This document shows positions 18,833-27,334 of a stretch of DNA of 64,000 nucleotides, piece after piece (positions within the stretch are counted from its first letter, which is position 1; the number at the start of each line of letters is the position of its first letter). The translations under genes and the position numbers were made by a program. The DNA lies in assembly GCA_016710585.1 (NCBI GenBank), contig JADJVN010000049.1, positions 1-64,000 of the forward strand. Direction: 5' to 3'. Under the pieces are notes generated by a model, which worked only from the letters and a program-made list of their open reading frames with translations, was not told the DNA's origin and did no database searches. Origin of the DNA: Saprospiraceae bacterium. GTDB lineage: Bacteria > Bacteroidota > Bacteroidia > Chitinophagales > Saprospiraceae.

Positions 18833-20113
18833 ATGGCTAATAGAATAAATCTTCCTGAAATTGGATTAAAGAGAATTGTAATAGTTGGAGCAGGATTTGC
18901 TGGTCTTCGACTCTCGATGGAATTAAAGGGAAAAGGCTATCAAATTGTTCTGATTGATAAGAATAATTATCATCAGTTTCAGCCTTTGTATTATCAAGTT
19001 GCCATGTCTGGACTTGAACCAAGTTCTATTTGTTTTCCAATCAGGAGAATTTTTCAAAATCGAAAAGATGTTTTTTTTAGAGTTTGCGAGGTATTAGAAG
19101 TAGATACTAATAAGAAACAATTGCAAACAAGTTTAGGTCTTGTTAATTACGATTATTTAGTTATTGCTACTGGAGCAAAGAATAATTATTTTGGAATTGA
19201 AAATTTTGAAAAGTTTAGTTTGCCTTTGAAATCAGTATCAGAAGCGCTATACATTAGAAATAGAATTTTAGAAGATTTTGAACTTTCACTGTTGGAATCT
19301 GAGCCTCGCGAAAGGCAAAAGTTTCTCGATATTGTGATCGTGGGTGGTGGTCCAACTGGTGTAGAGATAGCAGGAGCATTGGCGGAATTAAGAAAACATG
19401 TCTTACCAAAAGATTATCCTGAGTTAGACTTAAAAGAAATGGATATCTATTTAATTCAAAGCAGATCGAGAATTTTGGATGCCATGTCTGATAAATCATC
19501 TGCTACTGCCTTGAAAAATTTAACTGAGTTTGGCGTAAAAGTGATCCTTAATACCCGAGTACTTGATATACTTGAAGATCGTGTTGTGTTGAGCAATGGG
19601 TCAGAGATTATGACAAGGAAAGTTATTTGGGCAGCTGGTATTTCTGCATCTTCCATTCCCGGTTTAAATGAATCTTGCTACCATAAATCTGGTAGACTTT
19701 CAGTCAATGACAACTTGCAACTAGAATCAGTAAATGATGTTTACGCAATAGGTGATGTCGCTTATATGACAACAACTGAAGGGCACCCACAAGTAGCACC
19801 TGTGGCATTGCAGCAAGCAGATTTTTTGGCAAAATTGTTCATTAATAAGATTAAAGCAAAAGAAACTAATTCAACTGGATTTAAGTATATGGATAAAGGA
19901 AGTCTTGCTACCATTGGAAGGAATAAAGCAGTTGCAGAGAGAGGTAAATTATTCTTAAAAGGTTTTCCTGCTTGGATTATGTGGCTTGGTGTACATATTT
20001 ACTTTTTGATCGGTGTTAAAAATAAAATCGTAGTGATGTTTAATTGGATATGGTCTTATTTGTTTTTTGATCAAGGATTAAGATTGCTAATTAAACCAAA
20101 AATTAAAAAATAA
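18833..20113 (+). CDS. ndh: Type II NADH:quinone oxidoreductase
   Basis: A 426-residue flavoprotein with two Rossmann folds: FAD site IVGAGFAGLRLSMEL (residues about 12-30) and NADH site IVGGGPTGVEIAGALAE (about 165-182). The third FAD contact is VYAIGDVAYM, followed by HPQVAPVALQQADFLA. The C-terminus is amphipathic and hydrophobic (WIMWLGVHIYFLIGVKNKIVVMFNWIWSYLFF), which anchors it to the inner membrane. It feeds electrons to quinone without pumping protons. It is co-directional with the DCC protein, 2 bases upstream. Confidence 0.92.
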   Translation: MANRINLPEIGLKRIVIVGAGFAGLRLSMELKGKGYQIVLIDKNNYHQFQPLYYQVAMSGLEPSSICFPIRRIFQNRKDVFFRVCEVLEVDTNKKQLQTSLGLVNYDYLVIATGAKNNYFGIENFEKFSLPLKSVSEALYIRNRILEDFELSLLESEPRERQKFLDIVIVGGGPTGVEIAGALAELRKHVLPKDYPELDLKEMDIYLIQSRSRILDAMSDKSSATALKNLTEFGVKVILNTRVLDILEDRVVLSNGSEIMTRKVIWAAGISASSIPGLNESCYHKSGRLSVNDNLQLESVNDVYAIGDVAYMTTTEGHPQVAPVALQQADFLAKLFINKIKAKETNSTGFKYMDKGSLATIGRNKAVAERGKLFLKGFPAWIMWLGVHIYFLIGVKNKIVVMFNWIWSYLFFDQGLRLLIKPKIKK

Positions 20114-20125
20114 TTTTTATTTTAA

Positions 20126-23100
20126 TTATGATTGTTGTTTTATTATTGGTAATTCAACAAAGAAAATTGTGCCAATATTTTGAACTGAGGTAAAATATAG
20201 TTTTCCATTCGCGGATTCAATGATTTGTTGACACATCGCTAAGCCTAAACCCGTTCCTGAGTTTTTTGTAGTGAAATTAGGTAAAAATACTTTTTCCTTC
20301 ATTGAGTCCGGGATTCCAATACCGTTATCTTTGATTTTGATTAAGGTGAATTTTTGTTTTTGTTCAAGTGAAATATCTATTTTTCCTCTTCTATCTTCAG
20401 GGATTGCTTGGATAGCATTGTTTATTAAATTATTTAGCACTCGAATAATTTGATTTTTATCAAAGTAAATATATTGCTCTTCGATAGGAACAAATAGATT
20501 GATATCAATATCTTCTCTTTTTCTAAATAAATCATGTACTGAACTTACGATATCATTGAGTAATAATTTTTCATTTTCTGCTTTTGGCATTTGAGCAAAA
20601 TTTGAAAACTCAGTAGCGATTTTCGTCAAACCATCAATCTGTTCTAATAAAGTTTTACTTACTTTGTCAGCCATTTCAGGAATATTCGCAGCATTGTTTT
20701 TTATCATTTGTTGAAGATATTGAATGCTGAGTTTCATGGGGGTTAGTTGGTTCTTAATTTCATGAGCGACTTGTTTAGCCATTTCTCTCCATGCGGTATC
20801 TCTTTCAGATTTAGCCAATAGGGTAGCGCTTTCATCAAGCTTGCCCACCATATTATTATAATCCTGAATAAGTTCCCCAATTTCATCTTGCCCGGGATAC
20901 TCAAGAGTTTCATTTGATTTTCCAAGTCGAATTTCTCTCAGTTTATTACGGAGGATTTCTAAAGGCGAAGTGATTGAGTTAGCAAGAAATGTAGCTAAAC
21001 TCGCAGCAATTAAAAACAAAAATACATATATATTTAAAAGAGTATTGATCAACACAGCAAGTCTATTGTTGGAACTATTATCATGATTTACCAAAGGAGT
21101 AACTTGCAGGGTGTATTGTCTTTTGTTGTTTTGTAGTATATTTTTGTATGCACCTATTGATGTTGATCCACTATTTTCATTTAACACAATTATATCTTCA
21201 ATATCTTGCGGGTATTTGAAATAAAAATCAGGATTGCAAAGTTTTACAATGTTCACATTGGGTTCGAATACTGATTTATTACTAATTTTAATTCCTTTTT
21301 GATTGTAGATTTCAATGTCATAATCTAATAAAGATTGAGCTTGTTTTAATTTTTCTTGGATAATCATTTTTGCATCATCCTCTGAGTAATTTTCAGCTAG
21401 ATTTGATTCTAAATAATTGCTAATATATTTTGTTTTATAATAGATGTTTTCATATTGTAATTGGTGATCTGTCCGTTTAGTAAAAAACACTGTAACTGCA
21501 GCAATTATTACAAATGAAAGCACGATTCCTAATATAATATAGAATTGAATTTTTGTACGTAATGATGGTTTGCTGGATAGACTGAACTGGATTCCAGGAG
21601 GGAGAAACTGATATTGATTATTAAGGATGTTAATCAAATAAGAAAATAAAATTAATATCGTAAAAATATATGAGAATAGAGAAATAGCATTTATTATTTT
21701 ATTTTTCTCATGAGAAATGACAACGATATTATTCTTACCAATTTTACCAATTAAGCCATCACTTGATTCATCAACAAAGCGTTCTATTTCAGATTTTCCA
21801 GCATTTTCTAGAAGTAATTTAATATTTGGTTTATTAATATCTGACGCATATTTTAATACTTGATCTTCATAATAGTATAATTGTAGACCATTTATATTTG
21901 TATTATGGATTATTCTGGATACGGCTGTTGACCTCAATGTATCATTTCTATCATTGAGAGATCTTGAAAACTCTGTGAAAATATTTTTTTCAAAATCTCT
22001 TTTCTTAATATTTTGATAGTGGAAAATTAAGCCTGAGCTCAAAAAACTTATTAAAATAATCCAAGTGATGAGCCATAATATATTAACTTGATACTCCTCT
22101 GCGAAATAATCTTGCAACCATACTACTATAGCTGAAGCAAGAAAAAATGAGATAATGCTTATGTCGATTTGAATTTTGTGGAAGATTAACTGAAAGATAA
22201 TGAATGATAATAGAAAAATAACAAATCTTTCACTGAGTTTTAAATTAAAACTTAGAGTGCTTTGAACTAATTTATTAGAGATTAAAAAAATGGAAATAAG
22301 AATAAATAATAAACATAATAAGAGTATATAATTTTCAGCGGGACTACCTAGTATATTATTGAAGTTAAAGGCAAAATCTGATTTTACAAAAACAGCTTTA
22401 TATGCTGAACAATATACAATGAGGGATAGGAAAATAATAAAATAATTCAGAAAAGGGATAATGTATTTTTCGTATTTAAATTGATTTAGACTAATCGAGG
22501 TGAGAATATAATATTTATGAAAAAAATAAGAGATATGAAATATTAAAATAGATAATGTTAAAAATTCGAACAATGTATATTGAAACCAGTTTGTATGAAT
22601 TAGTTTTAATGTAAAAAATGAATTGTAGAATAAATGATCTGTAACAATCCATTGAGATATTGAGATCGTAATTATAATACCACTAAGTAATGTGAGTAAA
22701 GCCCAAGGATAATTATTTTGACTGAGGAATAATTTTGAGAATTTATGTATCGGCAGATAGAATAAGATTAATACAAGAATGTAATAGAGAATTAAAAAAT
22801 TGGCAAAATGAGAAGCAAGGTTTTGATTGAAATTTTCAAAACTACTAATCCTTGTTTTATTTAAGTCATAAATATCCAAATATTTCCCTTTTGGATTTTT
22901 TTCATGAAAAATCAATCTATTAGAATCTATCGTTTCAGGTAGAAGTTTTGTGTAAAAAATATAACAATAATCATTATCAATAGATTGGAATTTGCTTTTA
23001 ACTCCATAATAGTAATTTCCTTCCTGGAGGAAGATCCCTTGGCCAGAATTCTGTTCACAGGGACACCAATTAGTATTATATAATCCTGAATTATTCCAAT

Positions 23101-23410
23101 ATATTAAACCCTCTCCATTGCAAAGAATAAAATGATTTTTAGTTTGATTAGTAGTGAAATAGGAACTTATGATACTTCGAATTTCAGTTGCGCTTCTTTC
23201 TTTTTCTTGAAGTCGTTTTATTAGATTGGTCGAAAATAAAGTGATATCTTTTTGAAGTTCCTGAATAGAAACATTGGCTATTTTTTGATATTTATTTCCT
23301 TCAGTATGGGAGAAATATTGATAATAATTCTCATAAGCCTTCCCTAATGCAAGGAAGACAAAACCCGCTATCCATAGATAATGCCATTTGTATTTGAACT
23401 TATTCAACAT
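20126..23410 (-). CDS. Large membrane-bound sensor histidine kinase (NtrY-like core)
   Basis: A 1094-residue protein. An N-terminal membrane helix (about 13-25) precedes an extracytoplasmic sensor region with WCPCEQNSGQGIFLQEGNYYY. A block of roughly seven to eight helices covers about 205-465, then a second loop, a helix near 590, another at about 622-645, a second extracytoplasmic sensor region, a helix near 790 and a HAMP segment (SITSPLEILRNKLREIRLG). The HisKA phospho-acceptor is in VAHEIKNQLTPMKLSIQYL (His about 883). The ATPase has an N box (NNLINNAIQAIP) and G boxes (DNGIGIPDSMKEKVF, GTGLGLAM). No response regulator lies beside it, so the partner is unknown. The length is well above a typical kinase (400-700). 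Confidence 0.88.
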   Translation of the reverse strand: MLNKFKYKWHYLWIAGFVFLALGKAYENYYQYFSHTEGNKYQKIANVSIQELQKDITLFSTNLIKRLQEKERSATEIRSIISSYFTTNQTKNHFILCNGEGLIYWNNSGLYNTNWCPCEQNSGQGIFLQEGNYYYGVKSKFQSIDNDYCYIFYTKLLPETIDSNRLIFHEKNPKGKYLDIYDLNKTRISSFENFNQNLASHFANFLILYYILVLILFYLPIHKFSKLFLSQNNYPWALLTLLSGIIITISISQWIVTDHLFYNSFFTLKLIHTNWFQYTLFEFLTLSILIFHISYFFHKYYILTSISLNQFKYEKYIIPFLNYFIIFLSLIVYCSAYKAVFVKSDFAFNFNNILGSPAENYILLLCLLFILISIFLISNKLVQSTLSFNLKLSERFVIFLLSFIIFQLIFHKIQIDISIISFFLASAIVVWLQDYFAEEYQVNILWLITWIILISFLSSGLIFHYQNIKKRDFEKNIFTEFSRSLNDRNDTLRSTAVSRIIHNTNINGLQLYYYEDQVLKYASDINKPNIKLLLENAGKSEIERFVDESSDGLIGKIGKNNIVVISHEKNKIINAISLFSYIFTILILFSYLINILNNQYQFLPPGIQFSLSSKPSLRTKIQFYIILGIVLSFVIIAAVTVFFTKRTDHQLQYENIYYKTKYISNYLESNLAENYSEDDAKMIIQEKLKQAQSLLDYDIEIYNQKGIKISNKSVFEPNVNIVKLCNPDFYFKYPQDIEDIIVLNENSGSTSIGAYKNILQNNKRQYTLQVTPLVNHDNSSNNRLAVLINTLLNIYVFLFLIAASLATFLANSITSPLEILRNKLREIRLGKSNETLEYPGQDEIGELIQDYNNMVGKLDESATLLAKSERDTAWREMAKQVAHEIKNQLTPMKLSIQYLQQMIKNNAANIPEMADKVSKTLLEQIDGLTKIATEFSNFAQMPKAENEKLLLNDIVSSVHDLFRKREDIDINLFVPIEEQYIYFDKNQIIRVLNNLINNAIQAIPEDRRGKIDISLEQKQKFTLIKIKDNGIGIPDSMKEKVFLPNFTTKNSGTGLGLAMCQQIIESANGKLYFTSVQNIGTIFFVELPIIKQQS

Positions 23411-23479
23411 TTTTCATGTGAAAACACGCATAAAAATACTAAAATATATTAAAATTTTCTTTAATGTAATAGAATCTTA

Positions 23480-23509
23480 TTGAAAACGAATGGATTAAGT
23501 GTAGTTTTG
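23480..23509 (+). promoter_or_regulatory. Promoter of rnpB
   Basis: TTG at 23480-23482, a 19-base spacer, and TAGTTTTG at 23502-23509. This is the full Bacteroidota -33/-7 arrangement, placed just upstream of the RNase P RNA. Confidence 0.7.
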
Positions 23510-23519
23510 CATGATTTAT

Positions 23520-23880
23520 ATTCTATCGCTTTTAGTTTTAAAAGAGGAAAGTCCGGACAGTGCAGGATCGACATACCATTTAAAGAATGGGGCATCTTTG
23601 ACCTTGTAGATGTACAGATAGTGTCACAGAAAATTACCGCTTTTATTGAAGTAAGGGTGAAAATGTGTGGTAAGAGCGCACAGTATTTGAAGGTAACTTC
23701 AAGTAGGGATAAACCTTATGTACTGAAATGCCATGTATATCCGCTGATCTATGATTGTATTGATCCATACAGCTTTTGAGGCAGGTGGAAGGGTAGGCAG
23801 ATAGACCTTTGAGAGTAATCTCAAGGCTAGATAAATGATAGAACTCTTAATAGAGACAGAATCCGGCTTATAATAAATCA
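23520..23880 (+). ncRNA. rnpB: RNase P RNA component
   Basis: The universally conserved core is present. GAGGAAAGTCCGGACA is at 23533-23548 (P4 5' strand and CR-I). ACAGAAAATTACCGC with GTAAGGGTGAAA follows, then GGTAAGAGCGCACAG in the middle. Near the 3' end are GGCTAGATAAATGATAGAAC and ACAGAATCCGGCTTATA, the P4 3' partner. RNase P RNA is the ribozyme that trims tRNA 5' leaders. The exact ends are approximate. Open frames that cross this interval on either strand are not coding. It has its own promoter and terminator. Confidence 0.93.
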
Positions 23881-23891
23881 AATAAGGTCCT

Positions 23892-23919
23892 AGCTCAGTA
23901 GAAATACTGAGCTTTTTTT
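23892..23919 (+). terminator. Rho-independent terminator of rnpB
   Basis: A stem of AGCTCAGTA and TACTGAGCT closes a GAAA tetraloop and is followed by a run of seven T. Confidence 0.9.
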
Positions 23920-24010
23920 ATTGTTTGGGCAACTTAACTGAATATTTGCAAATAAGAACTTATTAACTAAAAACATTGAATTGCAAGGCGTCAGCTTCAT
24001 TCGAGGATCG

Positions 24011-24018
24011 TATATTTG
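24011..24018 (+). promoter_or_regulatory. -7 promoter element of lysS
   Basis: TATATTTG matches TAnnTTTG exactly, 29 bases before the lysS ATG. The nearest TTG upstream is too far away for an ideal -33 box. Confidence 0.5.
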
Positions 24019-24047
24019 CATTTCTATTATATTAAGATTTTTTTATT

Positions 24048-25562
24048 ATGCAACATTTAAGTGAGCAAGAGTTATTGCGAAGGGAAAGTTTAGTTGAACT
24101 TAGGAAAATGGGTATTAACCCTTATCCAGCTGAGGCTTTTACAGTAAATTGTTTGTCTTCAGATTTGAAAAATAATTTTGAAAATCATCCAGAGAAATTT
24201 ACTGATATTACTTTAGCGGGAAGGATTATGATGAAGCGAATCATGGGAAAAGCCTCATTTGCTGAACTTCAAGATAGTGCCGGTAAAATTCAGATTTACA
24301 TTAATAGAGATATTATTTGTCCAACAGATGATAAAGAACTTTATAATGTTGTTTTTAAAAAACATACAGATTTAGGTGATTTTGTTGGCGTGAAAGGATA
24401 TGCTTTCAAAACACAAACTGGTGAACTTTCGGTTCATGTATCCGAATTTGTTTTTCTGTCAAAAGCCTTGCATCCGCTGCCTATAGTAAAAGTTGACGCT
24501 GAAGGAAATACCCATGATGCTTTTACTGATCCAGAGTTGAGACATAGGCATAGATATGTGGATTTGATAGTTAATCCAGAAGTTAAGAATATATTCTTAA
24601 AGAGATCTCAGATTATTCATGAGATGAGAAATTATTTTAATGATCATGGGTGGATTGAGGTAGAAACTCCTGTGTTGCAAAGTATTCATGGTGGTGCTGC
24701 TGCAAGGCCATTTAAGACACATCACAATGCTTTAGATATTCCATTGTATCTTCGGATTGCAAATGAATTATATCTAAAAAGATTGATTGTAGGTGGATTC
24801 GATGGGGTGTATGAATTTGGAAAAATGTTTAGGAATGAGGGCATGGATCGAACTCATAATCCCGAATTTACATCCATGGAGATTTACGTTGCCTACAAGG
24901 ATTATATTTGGATGATGGAAATGGTTGAGGATATGTTGAGTCAATTAATCTTTAAAGTAAATGGAACTCACATTGCAAAAATTGGAAATAATGAAGTTAG
25001 TTTTCAAAAGCCTTATAGAAGATTATCTATGTATGAAGCTATTAGGGAATATACTAAGTTTGATGTTGAAGGTAAAACTGAGAATGAATTGAGAGATTTT
25101 TGCAAAGCAAATCATGTGAGAATTGATGAGACAATGGGTATTGGAAAATTGATTGATTCAATATTTGGAGACTTGGTAGAAGATCATTTGATTCAACCGA
25201 CTTATATAACAGATTATCCAATAGAGATGACGCCTCTAGCAAAAAAACACCGAAGTAAAGAAGGTCTTGTTGAGCGATTTGAATTATATGTGAATGGTAA
25301 AGAAATAGCGAATGCTTATACAGAATTGAATGATCCTATTGACCAAAGAGAGCGTTTTGAAGAGCAATTGAAACTAGCTGCAAGAGGTGATGAAGAAGCA
25401 ATGGTAATGGATTCTGATTTTTTATTATCAATGGAATATGGTATGCCACCTACGTCTGGATTGGGAATTGGCATCGATCGACTTACAATGATGATTACAG
25501 GTCAGGAGACAATACAAGAAGTGTTACTGTTTCCTCAAATGAAACCATTGAGTACAAAATAA
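24048..25562 (+). CDS. lysS: Lysyl-tRNA synthetase, class II
   Basis: A 504-residue class II synthetase that charges tRNA-Lys. The N-terminal OB-fold anticodon-binding domain (LAGRIMMKRIMGKASFAELQD) is followed by the catalytic core: motif 1 (RSQIIHEMRNYFNDHGWIEVETPVL), motif 2 (FRNEGMDRTHNPEFTSME) and motif 3 (GLGIGIDRLTMM). Length and motifs are standard. It is transcribed on its own after rnpB. Confidence 0.97.
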   Translation: MQHLSEQELLRRESLVELRKMGINPYPAEAFTVNCLSSDLKNNFENHPEKFTDITLAGRIMMKRIMGKASFAELQDSAGKIQIYINRDIICPTDDKELYNVVFKKHTDLGDFVGVKGYAFKTQTGELSVHVSEFVFLSKALHPLPIVKVDAEGNTHDAFTDPELRHRHRYVDLIVNPEVKNIFLKRSQIIHEMRNYFNDHGWIEVETPVLQSIHGGAAARPFKTHHNALDIPLYLRIANELYLKRLIVGGFDGVYEFGKMFRNEGMDRTHNPEFTSMEIYVAYKDYIWMMEMVEDMLSQLIFKVNGTHIAKIGNNEVSFQKPYRRLSMYEAIREYTKFDVEGKTENELRDFCKANHVRIDETMGIGKLIDSIFGDLVEDHLIQPTYITDYPIEMTPLAKKHRSKEGLVERFELYVNGKEIANAYTELNDPIDQRERFEEQLKLAARGDEEAMVMDSDFLLSMEYGMPPTSGLGIGIDRLTMMITGQETIQEVLLFPQMKPLSTK

Positions 25563-25568
25563 ATCTTT

Positions 25569-26339
25569 TTATTTTGTACCTATATAAAACAGATCCAGGC
25601 AATCATTATTAGCTTTTGCGAGTGAAAAGTCCTCAGTTGTGATATTTTTTGTAATATCGAGATGAGCAGCAGCGACTTTTTTTCTATTCATTCTATTTAA
25701 TATATCATAAGGAACTTGAAGCCAAGTGCGTGGGAGATTATATTGTAAATTAAAAATGTCCCACCTAGTTATTTTACTGATGCTTTCTTTGTTTTTTACT
25801 AGATACTTAGCAACTTTATTATTGCCAAAGACCCCTAAAGACTCTAATTTAAATCCGCATTTGGTATAAAGTATCTCTAGTTCAGAAACAAGATACTCTC
25901 TTACATGCCAAGGATTACGAGTTAAAGATTGGACTTTATTAGGAGTAGTAAGTATCAACTTGCCTCCAGGTTTTAAAATGCGAAAGATCTCTGATAAGAA
26001 AGCATAATCATTTTCGATATGTTCGATAACTTGAAATGTGATAACGAAGTCGAAAGTATTTTCTGCAATTCCTATGAATGGAGGAATTTCCATTTGAAGG
26101 AATTTGACATTTTTATATTCTGAAAAATCAATATCGCATTTAAATTTATCTATTGTGACAAATTCATTGCAATGTGGAGCTATAATTTTAATTCCATAAC
26201 CACTTCCGGTGCCTATTTCACATACTTTTCCATGGACAAGTTTTGCAGCCTCTTGGTATGCAAATACACTTCTTTGGAAAACATAATTATCAGAAAAGTC
26301 AGTGGCTGATACTCTTTCAGCAGTTTGTATTTTACTCAT
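25569..26339 (-). CDS. Class I SAM-dependent methyltransferase
   Basis: A 256-residue protein. Motif I is VCEIGTGSGYGIKIIA (residues about 39-54). A D-rich motif II and the post-I strand FDFVITFQVIEHIENDYAFL follow, then ILKPGGKLILTTPNKV. These are typical of Methyltransf_11/23 enzymes that often act on sugars, lipids or quinones. Its start overlaps the end of the next methyltransferase upstream by eight bases. The substrate cannot be told from sequence. Confidence 0.82.
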   Translation of the reverse strand: MSKIQTAERVSATDFSDNYVFQRSVFAYQEAAKLVHGKVCEIGTGSGYGIKIIAPHCNEFVTIDKFKCDIDFSEYKNVKFLQMEIPPFIGIAENTFDFVITFQVIEHIENDYAFLSEIFRILKPGGKLILTTPNKVQSLTRNPWHVREYLVSELEILYTKCGFKLESLGVFGNNKVAKYLVKNKESISKITRWDIFNLQYNLPRTWLQVPYDILNRMNRKKVAAAHLDITKNITTEDFSLAKANNDCLDLFYIGTK

Positions 26340-27225
26340 TTGAGTTTAATTTAAAAACATAAATCAAAGAACTAGTTTTTTGAATATTGGATATTGACTT
26401 TAAATAAGAAACTAATCCGTTAAACATTCCTCTAAGTGTAGCAAATTTGCTTCCTCGATATTTTTCAGAAAGGATAGATACATAAAATGCATCGAATGGC
26501 AAACGATGCGTGGCAAGATGTTTAAATCCAAATTGTTCAACCCATGAAGTAATATTTATTGGATTGAAATGCCATAGGTGTCGGGGAACATCATAACCTG
26601 CCCAAAATTCAGAATACTTTATTGCATCCGTCGAATTTTGATTGGGGACAGCAATAATGAGTATACTTTCATGATTAAATAATTTTTTTATTGCGTTGAT
26701 ATATTCTTTTGGATTGTATAAATGTTCAAGGACATGCCACATAGTGATGACATCATATTTTTCCTTTAATTTATTTTCTAATAGAAATTCAGGAGGTAAA
26801 ATTTCAATTTGAAATTTGCTTCTAGCAATATTTGCAGTTGATTCAATTTTCTCGATACCTGTAACATTATTATTTTTGGATTTAACGAAATTTAGAAAAT
26901 GTGCTAATCCACAACCAATGTCAAGAAAATTATTTGAAGAATTATATTTTCTTATTATTTTATATTTTTCAACAAACATAAAATCTCTAATATAAAAATA
27001 GAGTTTATTTATAAAATTTGGACTTTCTTCAGTATGTGAGATATATTTTGTTGCTTCGTAGTAGGGTCCAATTTTAGATTCTACTGGTGGATTTTTTGTG
27101 AATTGAAACTTACAGTTTAGACATTCACTAATAATAAAATTCTCTTGGCTTATTCCATGATCTTTTGCAGTAAAAAGATCACGTATTTTACTATGGCCAC
27201 AAATAAGACATTGATCGTTTTTCAA
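26332..27225 (-). CDS. Class I methyltransferase with N-terminal zinc-ribbon
   Basis: About 297 residues. The N-terminus has a CxxC...CxxC zinc-ribbon (QCLICGHS and ECLNCKFQF), then a Methyltransf_23 core: FLDIGCGLAHFLNFV, VITMWHVLEHLYNPKEYINA, ILIIAVPNQNS. Such zinc-ribbon methyltransferases are common in polysaccharide and deoxysugar C-methylation loci. An upstream TTG at 27249 would lie inside the promoter -7 box (TATATTTG, 27254-27247). I therefore place the start at TTG 27225, just before KNDQCLICG. Translation of the next methyltransferase overlaps its end. Confidence 0.8.
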   Translation of the reverse strand: MKNDQCLICGHSKIRDLFTAKDHGISQENFIISECLNCKFQFTKNPPVESKIGPYYEATKYISHTEESPNFINKLYFYIRDFMFVEKYKIIRKYNSSNNFLDIGCGLAHFLNFVKSKNNNVTGIEKIESTANIARSKFQIEILPPEFLLENKLKEKYDVITMWHVLEHLYNPKEYINAIKKLFNHESILIIAVPNQNSTDAIKYSEFWAGYDVPRHLWHFNPINITSWVEQFGFKHLATHRLPFDAFYVSILSEKYRGSKFATLRGMFNGLVSYLKSISNIQKTSSLIYVFKLNSNE

Positions 27226-27246
27226 TTTAATTCCTTGTATTAAATG

Positions 27247-27254
27247 CAAATATA
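27247..27254 (-). promoter_or_regulatory. -7 promoter element of the methyltransferase pair
   Basis: TATATTTG on the minus strand, about 20 bases before the chosen TTG start. It rules out the longer open frame from 27249 as a translation start. Confidence 0.5.
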
Positions 27255-27334
27255 TTCAAAAATATTAGATATGTAACTATGTAACTGGCAAAGAATTAAA
27301 TTTAATATAAGAAATCTCAAAAATTCAATATATT

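Noticed and set aside
23480..23881. Open frames on both strands within the rnpB interval
   Set aside because: The interval carries the conserved RNase P RNA core, promoter and terminator; the frames have no homology-like features.
27226..27249. Longer start at TTG 27249 for the zinc-ribbon methyltransferase
   Set aside because: That codon lies inside the TATATTTG promoter box, so it would not be transcribed as a start.
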